From Anaerolineae bacterium (GTDB lineage: Bacteria > Chloroflexota > Anaerolineae > Promineifilales > Promineifilaceae), in contig JAHDWK010000003.1 in the NCBI GenBank assembly GCA_023382655.1, positions 124,001 through 188,000 of the forward strand: 64,000 nt of DNA. The letters run 5' to 3'. The translations under genes and the position numbers were made by a program. Of the stretch, positions 1 to 8,192 are shown piece by piece. The number at the start of each line of letters is the position of its first letter. Positions within the stretch are counted from its first letter, which is position 1. The notes under the pieces are model-generated. The model was given only the letters and a program-made list of their open reading frames with translations, had not been told where the DNA came from and made no database searches.

Positions 1-1886
1 TGGATGCGGCCCAGGCGCGGGGGTTACAGATTGACACCCAAACGCTCAGCGCCCGGTTGGGTGTGCCGGTGATCCCTACCGTCGCCAGCCGCGCCCAGGG
101 GATGGAGGGATTGTTGCAGGCGGCAAATGGGGCAACCACGAGGGTTGCCCGTACAGGGGCGGAGTGGCGGTTGGATTACGGCCGTGACCTGGAAACGGAA
201 ATCGCGCGGTTGTGCCAAATCATGTCCCAATACCCGACCATCGGCCAACAATACCCGGCGCGCTGGTTGGCGCTGAAGCTGCTGGAACAAGACCAGGAGT
301 TACAAACCGTCCTGCTGCAAGTGCTCGGCGGCCCGGCGCTGCTGACCCACGCGCAAATGAGCCTGCACCAGTTGTCCCAGACCGTCGGCGAAGACGTGGA
401 CGTACTGATTGCCGACCGGCGCTACACCTGGATTCACGGGCTGGTGCAGGAAACCGTGACGCAAACGCGCCCGCACAGCGCCAGCCTGTCTGACCGGCTG
501 GATCGCCTCGTGATGCACCGCTGGTGGGGCATCCCCATCTTTCTGGCGCTGATGTGGGTGGTATTCAAAATCACCGCGGAAAGTTCCGCGCCATTGGTAG
601 ATTGGATTGATGGGGTGGTGAATGGGCCGGTGGCGCGGTGGGGAGTGGTGGTGTTGACGGCCGTAGGCCTGCAAGAGACCTGGCTGGCTTCCCTCTTTGT
701 GGATGGGCTGATTGCCGGCGTGGGCGGCGTGTTGGTCTTTATTCCCGTGTTGGTTTTCCTCTATCTGGCGCTGGCCGCGTTGGAGGATTCGGGTTACATG
801 GCCCGCGCTGCCTTTGTGATGGACCGCTGGATGAGCCGTCTGGGGCTGCACGGCAAAAGTTTCCTGCCGATGTTAGTGGGCTTTGGGTGCAGTGTGCCCG
901 CCATTTACGCCACGCGCACGTTGGAAAATGAAAAAGACCGCATCCTTACCGGGCTGTTGGTGCCGTTTATGAGCTGCGGGGCGCGGCTGCCGGTGTATGT
1001 TTTGTTTGCCGCGATCTTTTTCCCGCAACAGGCAGGGCTGGTCATTTTTGGGCTGTATCTGTTGGGTATTGTCACGGCCGTGCTGCTGGGCATTTTGCTT
1101 AAACACACCCTTTTTCACGGCCAGGAACAGTCCGGGCTGGTGATGGAACTGCCGCCCTACCGCCTGCCATCCTTGCGTGGCCTCTGGTTCCACACCTGGG
1201 CGCGGGTGCGCGCCTTTTTGCGCCACGCCGCCACCCTGATCTTGCTGGCCAGCCTGGTCATCTGGTTTTTGAAGGCGATACCGGTGCGGGGGGAGAGCGG
1301 GTTTGGGGACACGGCCACTTCGGCTGTGCTCAGTGCAGGCGTGCCGGACAGCCTCTTTGCCACCGTTTCGCAAACGCTCACGCCTGTCCTGGAACCGTTG
1401 GGATTTGGTAGCTGGCAGGCCAGCGGCGCGCTGCTCACCGGGCTGGTGGCCAAAGAAGTGGTCATCACTACCCTGGCGCAAACGTATGCCATTCCCGACG
1501 AAGCCGCCGACGAAGCGGCCCCCACCTTCCTGGAGGATGTGCTGTGGATTGGGCAAAGTTTTGTCCAGGCGATTATAGACACGCTCAAGACACTGCCGGG
1601 CATCCTGGGCATCAACCTGTTTGGCGAGGAGGCGGAACCGGAACCAACAGCACTGATGACGGCCATTCAACAAGAATTTACCCAGACCAGCAGCGGACAC
1701 GCGGCCGCGGCCGGGCTGGCCTTTATGGTATTTATCCTCATCTACACCCCCTGCGTCGTGGCCATTTCCGCCGAAAAGCAGGAGTTGGGCGCCCGCTGGA
1801 TGTGGCTCAGCATCGGCGGCCAACTACTGCTGGCCTGGCTGCTGGCGTGGCTGGTGTTTCAGGTGGGGAAGGTATTACTGGCGTAA
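1..1886 (+). CDS. feoB: Ferrous iron transport protein B, 5' end outside window
   Basis: Fe(II) uptake permease of the cytoplasmic membrane, with an N-terminal G domain that is mostly upstream of the window. The reading frame is open from base 3 and begins with the end of the G domain (DAAQARGLQIDTQTLSARLG, then VPVIPTVASR), so the TTG at 57 is not the true start. The two Gate domains are recognisable from GFGCSVPAIYATRTLE near 879-926 and MSCGARLPVY near 969-998, and the FeoB core motif LLTGLVAKEVVITTL lies near 1431-1475. Several hydrophobic segments follow to the C-terminus. A FeoC-like gene follows 52 bases downstream and ferritin comes after it, which fits an iron uptake and storage block. 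FeoA, if present, would lie upstream of the window. The identity is secure; the length is unknown because of truncation. Confidence 0.95.
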   Translation, partial: DAAQARGLQIDTQTLSARLGVPVIPTVASRAQGMEGLLQAANGATTRVARTGAEWRLDYGRDLETEIARLCQIMSQYPTIGQQYPARWLALKLLEQDQELQTVLLQVLGGPALLTHAQMSLHQLSQTVGEDVDVLIADRRYTWIHGLVQETVTQTRPHSASLSDRLDRLVMHRWWGIPIFLALMWVVFKITAESSAPLVDWIDGVVNGPVARWGVVVLTAVGLQETWLASLFVDGLIAGVGGVLVFIPVLVFLYLALAALEDSGYMARAAFVMDRWMSRLGLHGKSFLPMLVGFGCSVPAIYATRTLENEKDRILTGLLVPFMSCGARLPVYVLFAAIFFPQQAGLVIFGLYLLGIVTAVLLGILLKHTLFHGQEQSGLVMELPPYRLPSLRGLWFHTWARVRAFLRHAATLILLASLVIWFLKAIPVRGESGFGDTATSAVLSAGVPDSLFATVSQTLTPVLEPLGFGSWQASGALLTGLVAKEVVITTLAQTYAIPDEAADEAAPTFLEDVLWIGQSFVQAIIDTLKTLPGILGINLFGEEAEPEPTALMTAIQQEFTQTSSGHAAAAGLAFMVFILIYTPCVVAISAEKQELGARWMWLSIGGQLLLAWLLAWLVFQVGKVLLA

Positions 1887-1938
1887 TCCGTTATCGGTAA
1901 TCGGTTCACGGATTACGGCTCACGGGTTACGGTTCACC
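1887..1938. repeat. TAATCCG / CACGGATTACGG word repeat
   Basis: Between feoB and feoC the sequence is made of iterated near-copies of the word GTAATCGG or GGATTACGG in both orientations (GTAATCCG, GTAATCGG, CACGGATTACGG, CACGGGTTACGG). The same words recur inside the coding sequence at 40881-40953, so this is a dispersed family and not a local expansion. Confidence 0.75.
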
Positions 1939-2205
1939 ATGTTACATCAAGTGCTTCACGAAATAGAACGGGCCACAGGCCCCATCACCATCCAGGAATT
2001 GAGCCAGCGCCTGAATTTAGAGCCGGGGGTAGTGGCAGATATGGTGGCGTTTTGGGTGCGCAAGGAGCGGTTGGTAACGGGGGCGGACACGGCCGTGCCG
2101 CACCACACCGCCCACTGTGGCGGCGACTGCCAGGGACCGGCTGCCTGCCACTTTGTCGCCAAAGTGCCGGCTTCGTTTACGGTGACAAAAGATGTCATGC
2201 GGTAA
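1939..2205 (+). CDS. feoC: FeoC-like small transcriptional/accessory protein
   Basis: An 88-residue protein with an N-terminal winged-helix-like segment (residues 1-45, ELSQRLNLEPGVVADMVAFWVRKERL). A short cysteine/histidine cluster follows around residues 59-70 (HCGGDCQGPAACHF). This layout matches FeoC-like proteins, which bind the FeoB cytoplasmic domain or act as regulators; some bind an iron-sulfur cluster through such cysteines. It lies directly downstream of feoB on the same strand, separated only by a word repeat. The ATG at 1939 is the first in frame. Function is inferred from position and layout; the sequence is too short for certainty. Confidence 0.75.
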   Translation: MLHQVLHEIERATGPITIQELSQRLNLEPGVVADMVAFWVRKERLVTGADTAVPHHTAHCGGDCQGPAACHFVAKVPASFTVTKDVMR

Positions 2206-2245
2206 CGGCCGTTGCTATAATCCCATTATTGGTAATAAGCCGTAA

Positions 2246-2264
2246 CGCGATTTGGCAAATCGCG
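2246..2264. repeat. CGCGATTTGGCAAATCGCG hairpin
   Basis: Perfect 8-base arms around GGC lie upstream of the ferritin gene. The element at 17393-17419 has the same centre (ATTTGGCAAAT) with different outer bases, so the two belong to one palindrome family. It lies before the ribosome binding site at 2274-2279. Confidence 0.7.
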
Positions 2265-2285
2265 CTACCTGATAAGGAGAAAACG

Positions 2286-2804
2286 ATGATTGTCAAACCC
2301 CGTGTCGTGGAAGCAATGAATGCCCAAATCCAGAGTGAGTTTTCCGCCTCGCAGCAGTACATTGCCATTGCCGTCTATTTTGATGCTGAAAGCCTGCCTG
2401 ATCTGGCGGCCTTCTTTTACCGGCAGGCGGAAGAGGAACGGATGCACGCCATGAAATTTGTCCACTTCTTGCTGGACACCGGCGCGAAGCCGCTCATTCC
2501 CGTCACACCAGAGCTAAAGAATGAGTTCGGCGGAGCGGCCGAAGCGGTGGAATTTGCTCTCAATCAGGAATTAAAGGTGACCGACCAGATCAATAATCTG
2601 GTCAAGATTGCCCGCGAAGACAACGATTATGCCAGCCTCAACTTCCTGCAATGGTTTGTGGATGAGCAGGTGGAAGAAGTGGACACGATGACCACGCTGC
2701 TGGCGACGATCAAACATGCGGGGGGAATGCTGCTGCTGGTGGAAGACTTTGTACGCCGCAACCTGGCAAATCCCCATGGCGAGGCCGATGCTGAAGCAGA
2801 GTAA
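2286..2804 (+). CDS. ftnA: Non-heme ferritin
   Basis: A 172-residue ferritin of usual bacterial length that stores iron as ferric mineral in the cytosol. Diiron-centre ligands typical of bacterial ferritins are visible: E18 in QSEFSASQQY, E51 and H54 in AEEERMHAMKF, the glutamate of NQELKVTD near residue 94, and Q/E in LQWFVDEQVEEVD near residues 127-134. The ATG at 2286 is chosen because it follows the ribosome binding site AAGGAG at 2274-2279 and starts at the family's normal N-terminus; the frame is open further upstream but without homology. It is followed with a 17-base overlap by a Crp-like regulator gene. Confidence 0.95.
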   Translation: MIVKPRVVEAMNAQIQSEFSASQQYIAIAVYFDAESLPDLAAFFYRQAEEERMHAMKFVHFLLDTGAKPLIPVTPELKNEFGGAAEAVEFALNQELKVTDQINNLVKIAREDNDYASLNFLQWFVDEQVEEVDTMTTLLATIKHAGGMLLLVEDFVRRNLANPHGEADAEAE

Positions 2805-3390
2805 CGCGCCGGAATATGGGCAACTGCACACGGCCGTGTCCCAATGGGTTGATCTATCGGCCACACAGTGGCAGCAGTTTGCCGCCATTTTTCGGCCACG
2901 TCTGAGTGAGAAGGGTCAATATGTAGCGTTGCCCGGCGACAACACGCACCAAATCATCTTTGTGATTGCTGGTTTACTGCGGTTTTATTACGTAGACGAA
3001 GAAGGCCAGGAAACCAACAAGGCGTTTGTGGGCGAGAATGAATTTGCCGGGCCGTTAGCCAGCGCGGTATTAGGTCTGCCACTCTATTTTGGCATTCAAG
3101 CGCTGGAGGCAACTCGCCTGTTGATGGCTCCATACACTGCCTATGCCCATCTTTTTGACCAGGATTTGGTATTTGAACGGCTGGGGCGCAAGTTAACCGA
3201 AACGTTGTTGGTGCGTAAAGAAGTGCGCACCCGCAGTTTGTTACAGCAAAACGCCACCGAACGGTATCTCGGTTTTTTGGAAATGTATCCGCACCTGGTT
3301 AACCGTATTCCCCAGTATCATCTGGCTTCATACCTGGGAATCAGCGAAGTTTCCTTATCTCGTCTCAAAAATTCATCGGCTGCCAGGTAA
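2788..3390 (+). CDS. Crp/Fnr family transcriptional regulator
   Basis: About 200 residues: an N-terminal cyclic-nucleotide-binding-like beta barrel (roughly 20-120, with GLLRFYYVDEEGQETNKAFVGENEF) and a C-terminal helix-turn-helix (YHLASYLGISEVSLSRLK). It contains no cysteine, so it is not an Fnr-type iron-sulfur sensor. The gene overlaps the end of ferritin by 17 bases and is likely co-transcribed with it. Start choice is uncertain: ATG at 2788 gives MLKQSN, and another in-frame ATG lies at 2776; neither has a strong ribosome binding site, as expected for a coupled gene. The ligand is unknown. Confidence 0.85.
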   Translation: MLKQSNAPEYGQLHTAVSQWVDLSATQWQQFAAIFRPRLSEKGQYVALPGDNTHQIIFVIAGLLRFYYVDEEGQETNKAFVGENEFAGPLASAVLGLPLYFGIQALEATRLLMAPYTAYAHLFDQDLVFERLGRKLTETLLVRKEVRTRSLLQQNATERYLGFLEMYPHLVNRIPQYHLASYLGISEVSLSRLKNSSAAR

Positions 3391-3407
3391 GCGTTCAGCC
3401 CCTGTGG

Positions 3408-3470
3408 AGACCTGACAGGTTTTGGGCCTGTAAAACTCCATGTTGAACTGGTGAAAAACCTGTCAGGTCT
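3408..3470. repeat. AGACCTGACAGGTTT inverted repeat, long loop
   Basis: Arms AGACCTGACAGGTTT (3408-3422) and AAACCTGTCAGGTCT (3456-3470) are perfect 15-base reverse complements separated by 33 bases. The element lies just after the Crp-like gene and could end its transcript. The same arms recur at 6127-6160, 20385-20417 and inside a coding sequence at 53250-53282. Confidence 0.9.
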
Positions 3471-3567
3471 GAATGTTTATGCTGCCGGTTAACATTTGTT
3501 AAGGCAACGGCCGTAGCCATCCCTTAAACTCCTTTCCACGCATACTCATTTGGAAAGGAGTTTTTTC

Positions 3568-4425
3568 ATGCACATAGGATTTATCGGATTGGGAATCATG
3601 GGCAGCCGCATGGCGGCAAATTTGCTTAAACACCATGTGGCTTTGACGATTTTTAACCGCACGCCGGCCAAGACCGCGCCGTTGGTAGAACAGGGCGCAC
3701 GCCCGGCCAACACTCCGGCCGACTTCGCCAATGTGGACATTTTGTTCACCATGTTGGCGCATCCAGAAGCGATCACGGCCGTAGCCCTGGCCGACGACGG
3801 ATTCATCCACCATCTGCGTCCTGGCGCATTATGGGTTGATTGCAGCACCGTCACCCCCAGCTTTTCTCTCTCACTGGCAAAAACAGCTGAAGCGCATGGT
3901 GTTGAATTCCTGGACGCACCCGTAGCCGGTTCCAAGCCCCAAGCCGCAAACGGGGAACTGACGTTTTTTGTCGGCGGTACGGCCGAAAATGTAGAAACAT
4001 GCCGACCTTATTTCAATATGATGGGTAACAAAGTGGTGCATGTGGGGTCGAGCGGGGCAGCGAGCGCCCTTAAAGTGGTTATCAACTCTTTGTTAGGGAC
4101 AGCCATGGCCAGTTTTGCGGAAGCGCTGGCGCTGGGTCACTCTCTGGGTTTGCCCGCAGAATTATTGCTGAATGTGCTGGTTGGCGGCCCGGTTGTGCCG
4201 CCATTTATGGCGATGAAACGGCTTAAAATTGAACAGCAACAATATGAGTCAGATTTCCCATTGGAATGGATGCACAAAGATTTGCATATGGCGGCGCTGG
4301 CCGCATATGAAACGGCAGTACCTGTTCCCATCATCCAATCAGCCAAAGAGTCCTATATGCAGGCGATGAAGGATGGGTTGGGCGCACTTGATTTCTCGGC
4401 GATTTACCAATTGGCCAACAGGTAA
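3568..4425 (+). CDS. NAD(P)-dependent beta-hydroxyacid dehydrogenase
   Basis: A 285-residue member of the 3-hydroxyisobutyrate dehydrogenase / tartronate semialdehyde reductase / succinic semialdehyde reductase family. It shows an N-terminal Rossmann motif GFIGLGIMGSRMAANL (residues 4-19), the substrate-binding segment FLDAPVAGSKPQAANGELTF, and the catalytic lysine region GAASALKVVINSL. The start ATG at 3568 follows the ribosome binding site AAGGAG at 3555-3560. The gene stands alone between the iron block and the convergent rluD gene. The exact substrate cannot be read from sequence; the DAPVAGSK variant is common in glyoxylate/succinic semialdehyde reductase-like enzymes. Confidence 0.9.
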   Translation: MHIGFIGLGIMGSRMAANLLKHHVALTIFNRTPAKTAPLVEQGARPANTPADFANVDILFTMLAHPEAITAVALADDGFIHHLRPGALWVDCSTVTPSFSLSLAKTAEAHGVEFLDAPVAGSKPQAANGELTFFVGGTAENVETCRPYFNMMGNKVVHVGSSGAASALKVVINSLLGTAMASFAEALALGHSLGLPAELLLNVLVGGPVVPPFMAMKRLKIEQQQYESDFPLEWMHKDLHMAALAAYETAVPVPIIQSAKESYMQAMKDGLGALDFSAIYQLANR

Positions 4426-4442
4426 GGGTCTGGCTTGCTCGT

Positions 4443-5366
4443 TTAGACCGTTAGTTTTGCTAGATAGGCCGTCAGTTCGGGGGGGAGTTCGGCTTCGCAG
4501 ATGATTTGTTGGTAATCGGACGGCCGTTGGAAAGCAATATACGCCGCATGTAAAAAGTGGCGGCCTAAGGAAGTGCGCATACGGACACGGCCGTAGACGT
4601 TATCCCCCACGATGGGAAAACCAATATAGGCCATGTGGACGCGAATCTGGTGGGTGCGGCCGGTCAGCGGGTGGCACTCCACCAGTGTACAGGTGTCATA
4701 GTTGGTCAGAGTGCGGTAGCGGGTTTGTGCCGGACGGGAGGTGGCCGACTGGTGCAGCGGAATCACCGCCATCTTTTTGCGCTCTTGTTTGTTCCGGCCG
4801 ATGGGCGCGTCAATCAGCGCGTCTGGCGGGTTGAGCCGCCCTTCCACCAGCGCCAGATACCGTTTATCCACCGTGCGCCGCTTAAATTGGTTTTGAATGA
4901 CGTGCATGGCTCGGTCATTTTTGGCCACGACGATCAGGCCGGAGGTGTATTTGTCCAGACGATGCACAATGCCGGGACGTTTTTCATAACCCACGCCCAA
5001 CACATCCGGGCAGTGCGCCAACACCGCGTTGACCAGGGTGCCCCGATAATGCCCTGTACCCGGATGCACCACCATGCCTGCCGGTTTGTTCACCACCAGC
5101 ACATCATCATCCTCGTAGCGAATGTCCAGGGGGATGTCATCAGGCACCAGGTCGGTATTCACAGGTTCGGGCAGCGTCACCTGCACCTGTTCACCGCCTT
5201 CTAGCTGCTGGCTGGCTTTGGCGACACGGCCGTCTACCAACACCTGCCCGTCTTTGATAAGCTTTTGCACGGCCGTGCGCGACAACTGCGGCAGCGCCTG
5301 CACCAACGCCCGGTCCAGCCGTTCGCCGGGAATATCGAGTGTGAGGTCAACTTGATGGTCGGTCAT
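4443..5366 (-). CDS. rluD: RluD-family 23S rRNA pseudouridine synthase
   Basis: A 307-residue RluA/RluD-type enzyme that isomerises uridines in rRNA. It has an N-terminal S4 RNA-binding domain (residues 13-75, RLDRALVQALPQLSRTAVQKLIKDGQVLVDG) and the catalytic motif RPGIVHRLDKYTSGLIVVAK near residues 130-150 with the conserved aspartate in HRLD. The C-terminal RTHQIRVHMAYIGFPIVGD is also typical. It lies just downstream of lspA on the same strand, the arrangement seen in many bacteria. Which RluA subtype and which uridine positions it modifies cannot be assigned from sequence alone. Confidence 0.93.
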   Translation of the reverse strand: MTDHQVDLTLDIPGERLDRALVQALPQLSRTAVQKLIKDGQVLVDGRVAKASQQLEGGEQVQVTLPEPVNTDLVPDDIPLDIRYEDDDVLVVNKPAGMVVHPGTGHYRGTLVNAVLAHCPDVLGVGYEKRPGIVHRLDKYTSGLIVVAKNDRAMHVIQNQFKRRTVDKRYLALVEGRLNPPDALIDAPIGRNKQERKKMAVIPLHQSATSRPAQTRYRTLTNYDTCTLVECHPLTGRTHQIRVHMAYIGFPIVGDNVYGRVRMRTSLGRHFLHAAYIAFQRPSDYQQIICEAELPPELTAYLAKLTV

Positions 5367-5370
5367 GGGA

Positions 5371-5398
5371 ATTAGGAATTAGGAATTATGAATTATGA
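5371..5398. repeat. AATTAGGAATTAGGAATTATG word repeat
   Basis: The gap between rluD and lspA carries four tandem near-copies of the word GAATTA(G/T). It resembles other word-iterated spacers in this window in style but not in sequence. It lies upstream of the rluD start and no separate promoter is obvious. Confidence 0.6.
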
Positions 5399-5426
5399 AG
5401 AGGGCGGTGCTTCCCATAACACCTTG

Positions 5427-5990
5427 TCACCCCTCCACCTGCTCACCCCAATCTTCCCGCGCCGCCTGCTTCATCTGGCGTGATTCCCGCCAGGTCAGCC
5501 AGCCAAGCAAGATTGCCCCGCCGACAACGGCCATGTCGGCCACATTAAAGATGGGCCAGGGGCCAAAATCGAGGAAGTCGGTGACGTGCCCCAGGCGGAA
5601 GCGGTCAATCAGGTTGCCCAATGCGCCGCCGAGCGTCAGCCCCAGGGCTATGCGCAGCCAGTTGTTCCCAGCGGGTAGGGTGTGGTTGTAATAGATGATA
5701 CCGGCGCTGACAATGAGGGCCATCACGCCAAAAAACAGACTGCCACCCTGAAACAGACCAAAAGCGGCACCGGTATTGGTGGCGTGCATGATGCGGAAGA
5801 AGGGTTCAATGGCCGGGATGGGCGCCCACACTTCATACAGCGCCAGCGATTGTTCTATCAACCGTTTGCTGAATTGATCCAGCAAAATCACTGCGCCCGC
5901 CACCAGAAACAGGATCACCTGTTGGCTGCGGGAAGCCGGTTCGGGTGCGAGGGTGGTTGTGTCATTCTCTTCGGGTTGCCAATTGTTCAT
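5427..5990 (-). CDS. lspA: Lipoprotein signal peptidase II
   Basis: A 187-residue four-helix membrane aspartyl protease that cleaves prolipoprotein signal peptides after lipidation. Family motifs are all present: VILLDQFSKRLIEQSL in the first helix, IMHATNTGAAFGLFQG, the first catalytic aspartate in GALGNLIDRFRLGHVTDF, and the second in IFNVADMAVVGGAIL. The ATG at 5990 is preferred over an upstream in-frame start at 6068 because AAGGAC lies just before it and the upstream extension has no homology. rluD follows. The presence of lspA agrees with the lipoprotein gene at 11577. Confidence 0.95.
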   Translation of the reverse strand: MNNWQPEENDTTTLAPEPASRSQQVILFLVAGAVILLDQFSKRLIEQSLALYEVWAPIPAIEPFFRIMHATNTGAAFGLFQGGSLFFGVMALIVSAGIIYYNHTLPAGNNWLRIALGLTLGGALGNLIDRFRLGHVTDFLDFGPWPIFNVADMAVVGGAILLGWLTWRESRQMKQAAREDWGEQVEG

Positions 5991-6126
5991 AAGTTGTCCT
6001 TTGTGAAGTGCCAGGCACAGGGCAAAGGCGATAGCCGGGTTACGGCCGTTCTGCCCTGTGCCTGACATTGCCGTGGAGATTTTACCAACGGCCGTGTCTC
6101 CCTGCGACTTTGTTCATACGCTGTTT

Positions 6127-6160
6127 AGACCTGACAGGTCTCCAAAGACCTGTCAGGTCT
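6127..6160. repeat. AGACCTGACAGGTCT inverted repeat supplying a stop codon
   Basis: Perfect arms 6127-6141 and 6146-6160 around CCAA. The stop codon of the minus-strand methyltransferase (6153-6155) and its last residues TQT are encoded by the right arm. Same family as 3408-3470, 20385-20417 and 53250-53282. Confidence 0.9.
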
Positions 6161-6833
6161 GGGTCTTTTTCGCCACCAGCACCGTCACGCCGCTGCGGAC
6201 AAGCTGGATGCGCTCGATGGTCAGGGCAAAACCGGCGGCGGCAAAACGCTGGCGCATGGGTTCCCAGAGGGCATCGGCGGGCCAGATGTGCCCGTCATCC
6301 TCTGTAAACACCCCTTCGCGCTGCCCGGTAATTTGAAAAAGCCAGTCAATGAAACGGACGATGTACCCCTGCCCGTTGAGATGGCCTTCAGGCACAATAA
6401 CCAGACGGCCGTCCGCCCGCAATACCCGGTGCGCCGCCGCCAACGTGTGCGGGTCAACGATATAGTCGGTGGGGAAAGTGGCCAGGATGGTATCGAACAC
6501 GGCCGCGCCAAACGGCAGTTCCGGCGCTTGCCCCCGCACCAGGGGTACGGTGCGCTGCGTCCGTTTTTGCGCCTGCTGCCCCATATGGGGAGATAAATCC
6601 AACCCGACTACATCAAAGCGCCGGTTTTGCAGCGCCAGCAGCATATGGCCCGGCCCGTGCCCCAATTCCAGCACCCGCCGCCCCTGCACAAAGGGCAGCG
6701 CCGCCAACTGCCACTGCCGCCACTGCCCCAACGACACGCCCCAACTGACCAGACCATACGTCCAGGCCATCTCGTTATAGAGCAGGTGAAAACCAAACCG
6801 AACCAAACCAAACCACCAGTTACGCCACATCAT
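6153..6833 (-). CDS. Class I SAM-dependent methyltransferase
   Basis: About 226 residues. The SAM-binding motif I is VLELGHGPGHMLLALQ and motif II is VVGLDLSPHMGQQAQ; the later FDTILATFPTDYI and LRADGRLVIVPEG segments match the UbiE/Methyltransf_11 fold. The frame stays open to 6938, but the sequence before MMWRNWWFGL (start 6833) has no domain character and sits in the divergent promoter region of pfkA, so 6833 is preferred. The C-terminus ends inside a palindromic repeat. The substrate is unknown; the following gene on this strand is lspA, 162 bases away. Confidence 0.85.
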   Translation of the reverse strand: MMWRNWWFGLVRFGFHLLYNEMAWTYGLVSWGVSLGQWRQWQLAALPFVQGRRVLELGHGPGHMLLALQNRRFDVVGLDLSPHMGQQAQKRTQRTVPLVRGQAPELPFGAAVFDTILATFPTDYIVDPHTLAAAHRVLRADGRLVIVPEGHLNGQGYIVRFIDWLFQITGQREGVFTEDDGHIWPADALWEPMRQRFAAAGFALTIERIQLVRSGVTVLVAKKTQT

Positions 6834-7012
6834 CAAAATTTCCGGTCTTTTGTCACTTGCAAATGCCCGGCCAGTGGTGACAATAGGGGACGGCCGTGAC
6901 ACTACCCGACAAGGTGAAAGGGTGACAAAAATGCCCAATCATGCCCTTGGTGACGGTATTTTAGCGGATAATTTTCACAGCACACCTGCGCAAAGCACAA
7001 AAGGAGACCCAT

Positions 7013-8113
7013 ATGAAAATCAAACGCATTGCCATCAGTACCGGCGGGGGTGACGCCCCTGGACTGAACGCCGTTATTCGGGCCGTGGTGCTGGCGGCCA
7101 ACCAGCGCGGCTGGGAATGTGTAGGCATTCGGGATGGTTACAATGGCCTGCTCATGCCGGAACAGTTCCCCCAGGGTGGCCTGATAGCCCTGAACCGGGA
7201 CAGGGTGCGCGGCATCACCCATCTGGGCGGCACCATTTTGGGCACTACCAACCGGGGCAATCCACTGCATTACCCGGTCTTAAATGCCGATGGGGTCTAT
7301 GAAGAAATAGACCGCACCGACGAGTTGGTGGAGCGTTTCCGCGCCGCCGGGCTGGATGCGCTGATTGCCATTGGCGGGGATGGCTCGCTGGAGATTGCCT
7401 ATGCTCTGGCGCAAAAAGGGCTGACCGTCATTGGCGTGCCCAAGACCATTGACAATGACCTGGATAAGACGGTGGCGACGTTTGGTTTTCACACGGCCGT
7501 GGCCTTTGCCACCGAATGTACAGACCGCCTGCATTCCACCGCCGAAAGCCACCAACGGGTCATCGTCGTGGAGGTGATGGGGCGGTATGCCGGGTGGATT
7601 GCGCTAGACACGGGCGTGGCCGGTTCGGCCGATGTCATTTTGATCCCGGAAATCCCATATGACATCAACAAGGCGGCCGAAAAGATAAAAGAGCGGGACC
7701 GTCACGGCCGTGACTTTTCCATTGTTGTCGTCGCCGAAGGCGCCCGGCCGGTTGGTGGCGATTTTATCATCCAGGGCAAAGCTATCGGCCAGGCCGAACG
7801 GCTGGGCGGCGTGGGGCAACAAGTGGCGTCGGCTCTGCAAACCCTGACCGGCAAGGAGGCGCGGGTGGTGGTATTGGGACATCTGCTGCGTGGTGGCAGC
7901 CCCACCGCCTATGACCGGCTTATCTCGCTGCGGTTTGGGGCGGCGGCGGTGCGCGCCCTGGCCGAAGTGCAGTCGGGCATCATGGTGGCCCTGGACCCAC
8001 CCAACGTCAATTATGTGCCCCTGGCCCAGGTCGCCGGGCGCATGAAACAGGTGCCGCTGGACTGCGACACCATCCTCACAGCGCGGGATTTAGGCGTCAG
8101 TTTTGGCGATTGA
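7013..8113 (+). CDS. pfkA: ATP-dependent 6-phosphofructokinase
   Basis: A 366-residue phosphofructokinase of glycolysis. Signature segments: ISTGGGDAPGLNAVIRAVV at the N-terminus, AIGGDGSLEIA, VPKTIDNDLDKT, VVEVMGRYAGWIA and LGHLLRGGSPTAYDR. The GGDGS glycine (the position that is Asp in PPi enzymes) together with Lys in PKTIDND is the combination known from ATP-using group III enzymes such as those of actinomycetes, so ATP is the likely phosphoryl donor. The ATG at 7013 follows AAAGGAG at 7001-7007. It is transcribed divergently from the methyltransferase at 6153-6833. Confidence 0.94.
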   Translation: MKIKRIAISTGGGDAPGLNAVIRAVVLAANQRGWECVGIRDGYNGLLMPEQFPQGGLIALNRDRVRGITHLGGTILGTTNRGNPLHYPVLNADGVYEEIDRTDELVERFRAAGLDALIAIGGDGSLEIAYALAQKGLTVIGVPKTIDNDLDKTVATFGFHTAVAFATECTDRLHSTAESHQRVIVVEVMGRYAGWIALDTGVAGSADVILIPEIPYDINKAAEKIKERDRHGRDFSIVVVAEGARPVGGDFIIQGKAIGQAERLGGVGQQVASALQTLTGKEARVVVLGHLLRGGSPTAYDRLISLRFGAAAVRALAEVQSGIMVALDPPNVNYVPLAQVAGRMKQVPLDCDTILTARDLGVSFGD

Positions 8114-8192
8114 ACAGCCGTCTGCTTTTTAGCGCAAAGCCCTTTATAATCTGTTCTCATTTCGACAACTCCCAATCTCCAAAGGTGCGTGC

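Noticed and set aside
873..1823. Long open frame on the minus strand inside feoB
   Set aside because: It is a shadow of the feoB frame in a GC-rich gene; its peptide has no domain character while the plus strand encodes a clear FeoB.
57..1886. feoB starting at TTG 57 as a truncated gene
   Set aside because: The frame is open to base 3 and encodes conserved G-domain end residues before 57, so the gene simply continues upstream of the window.
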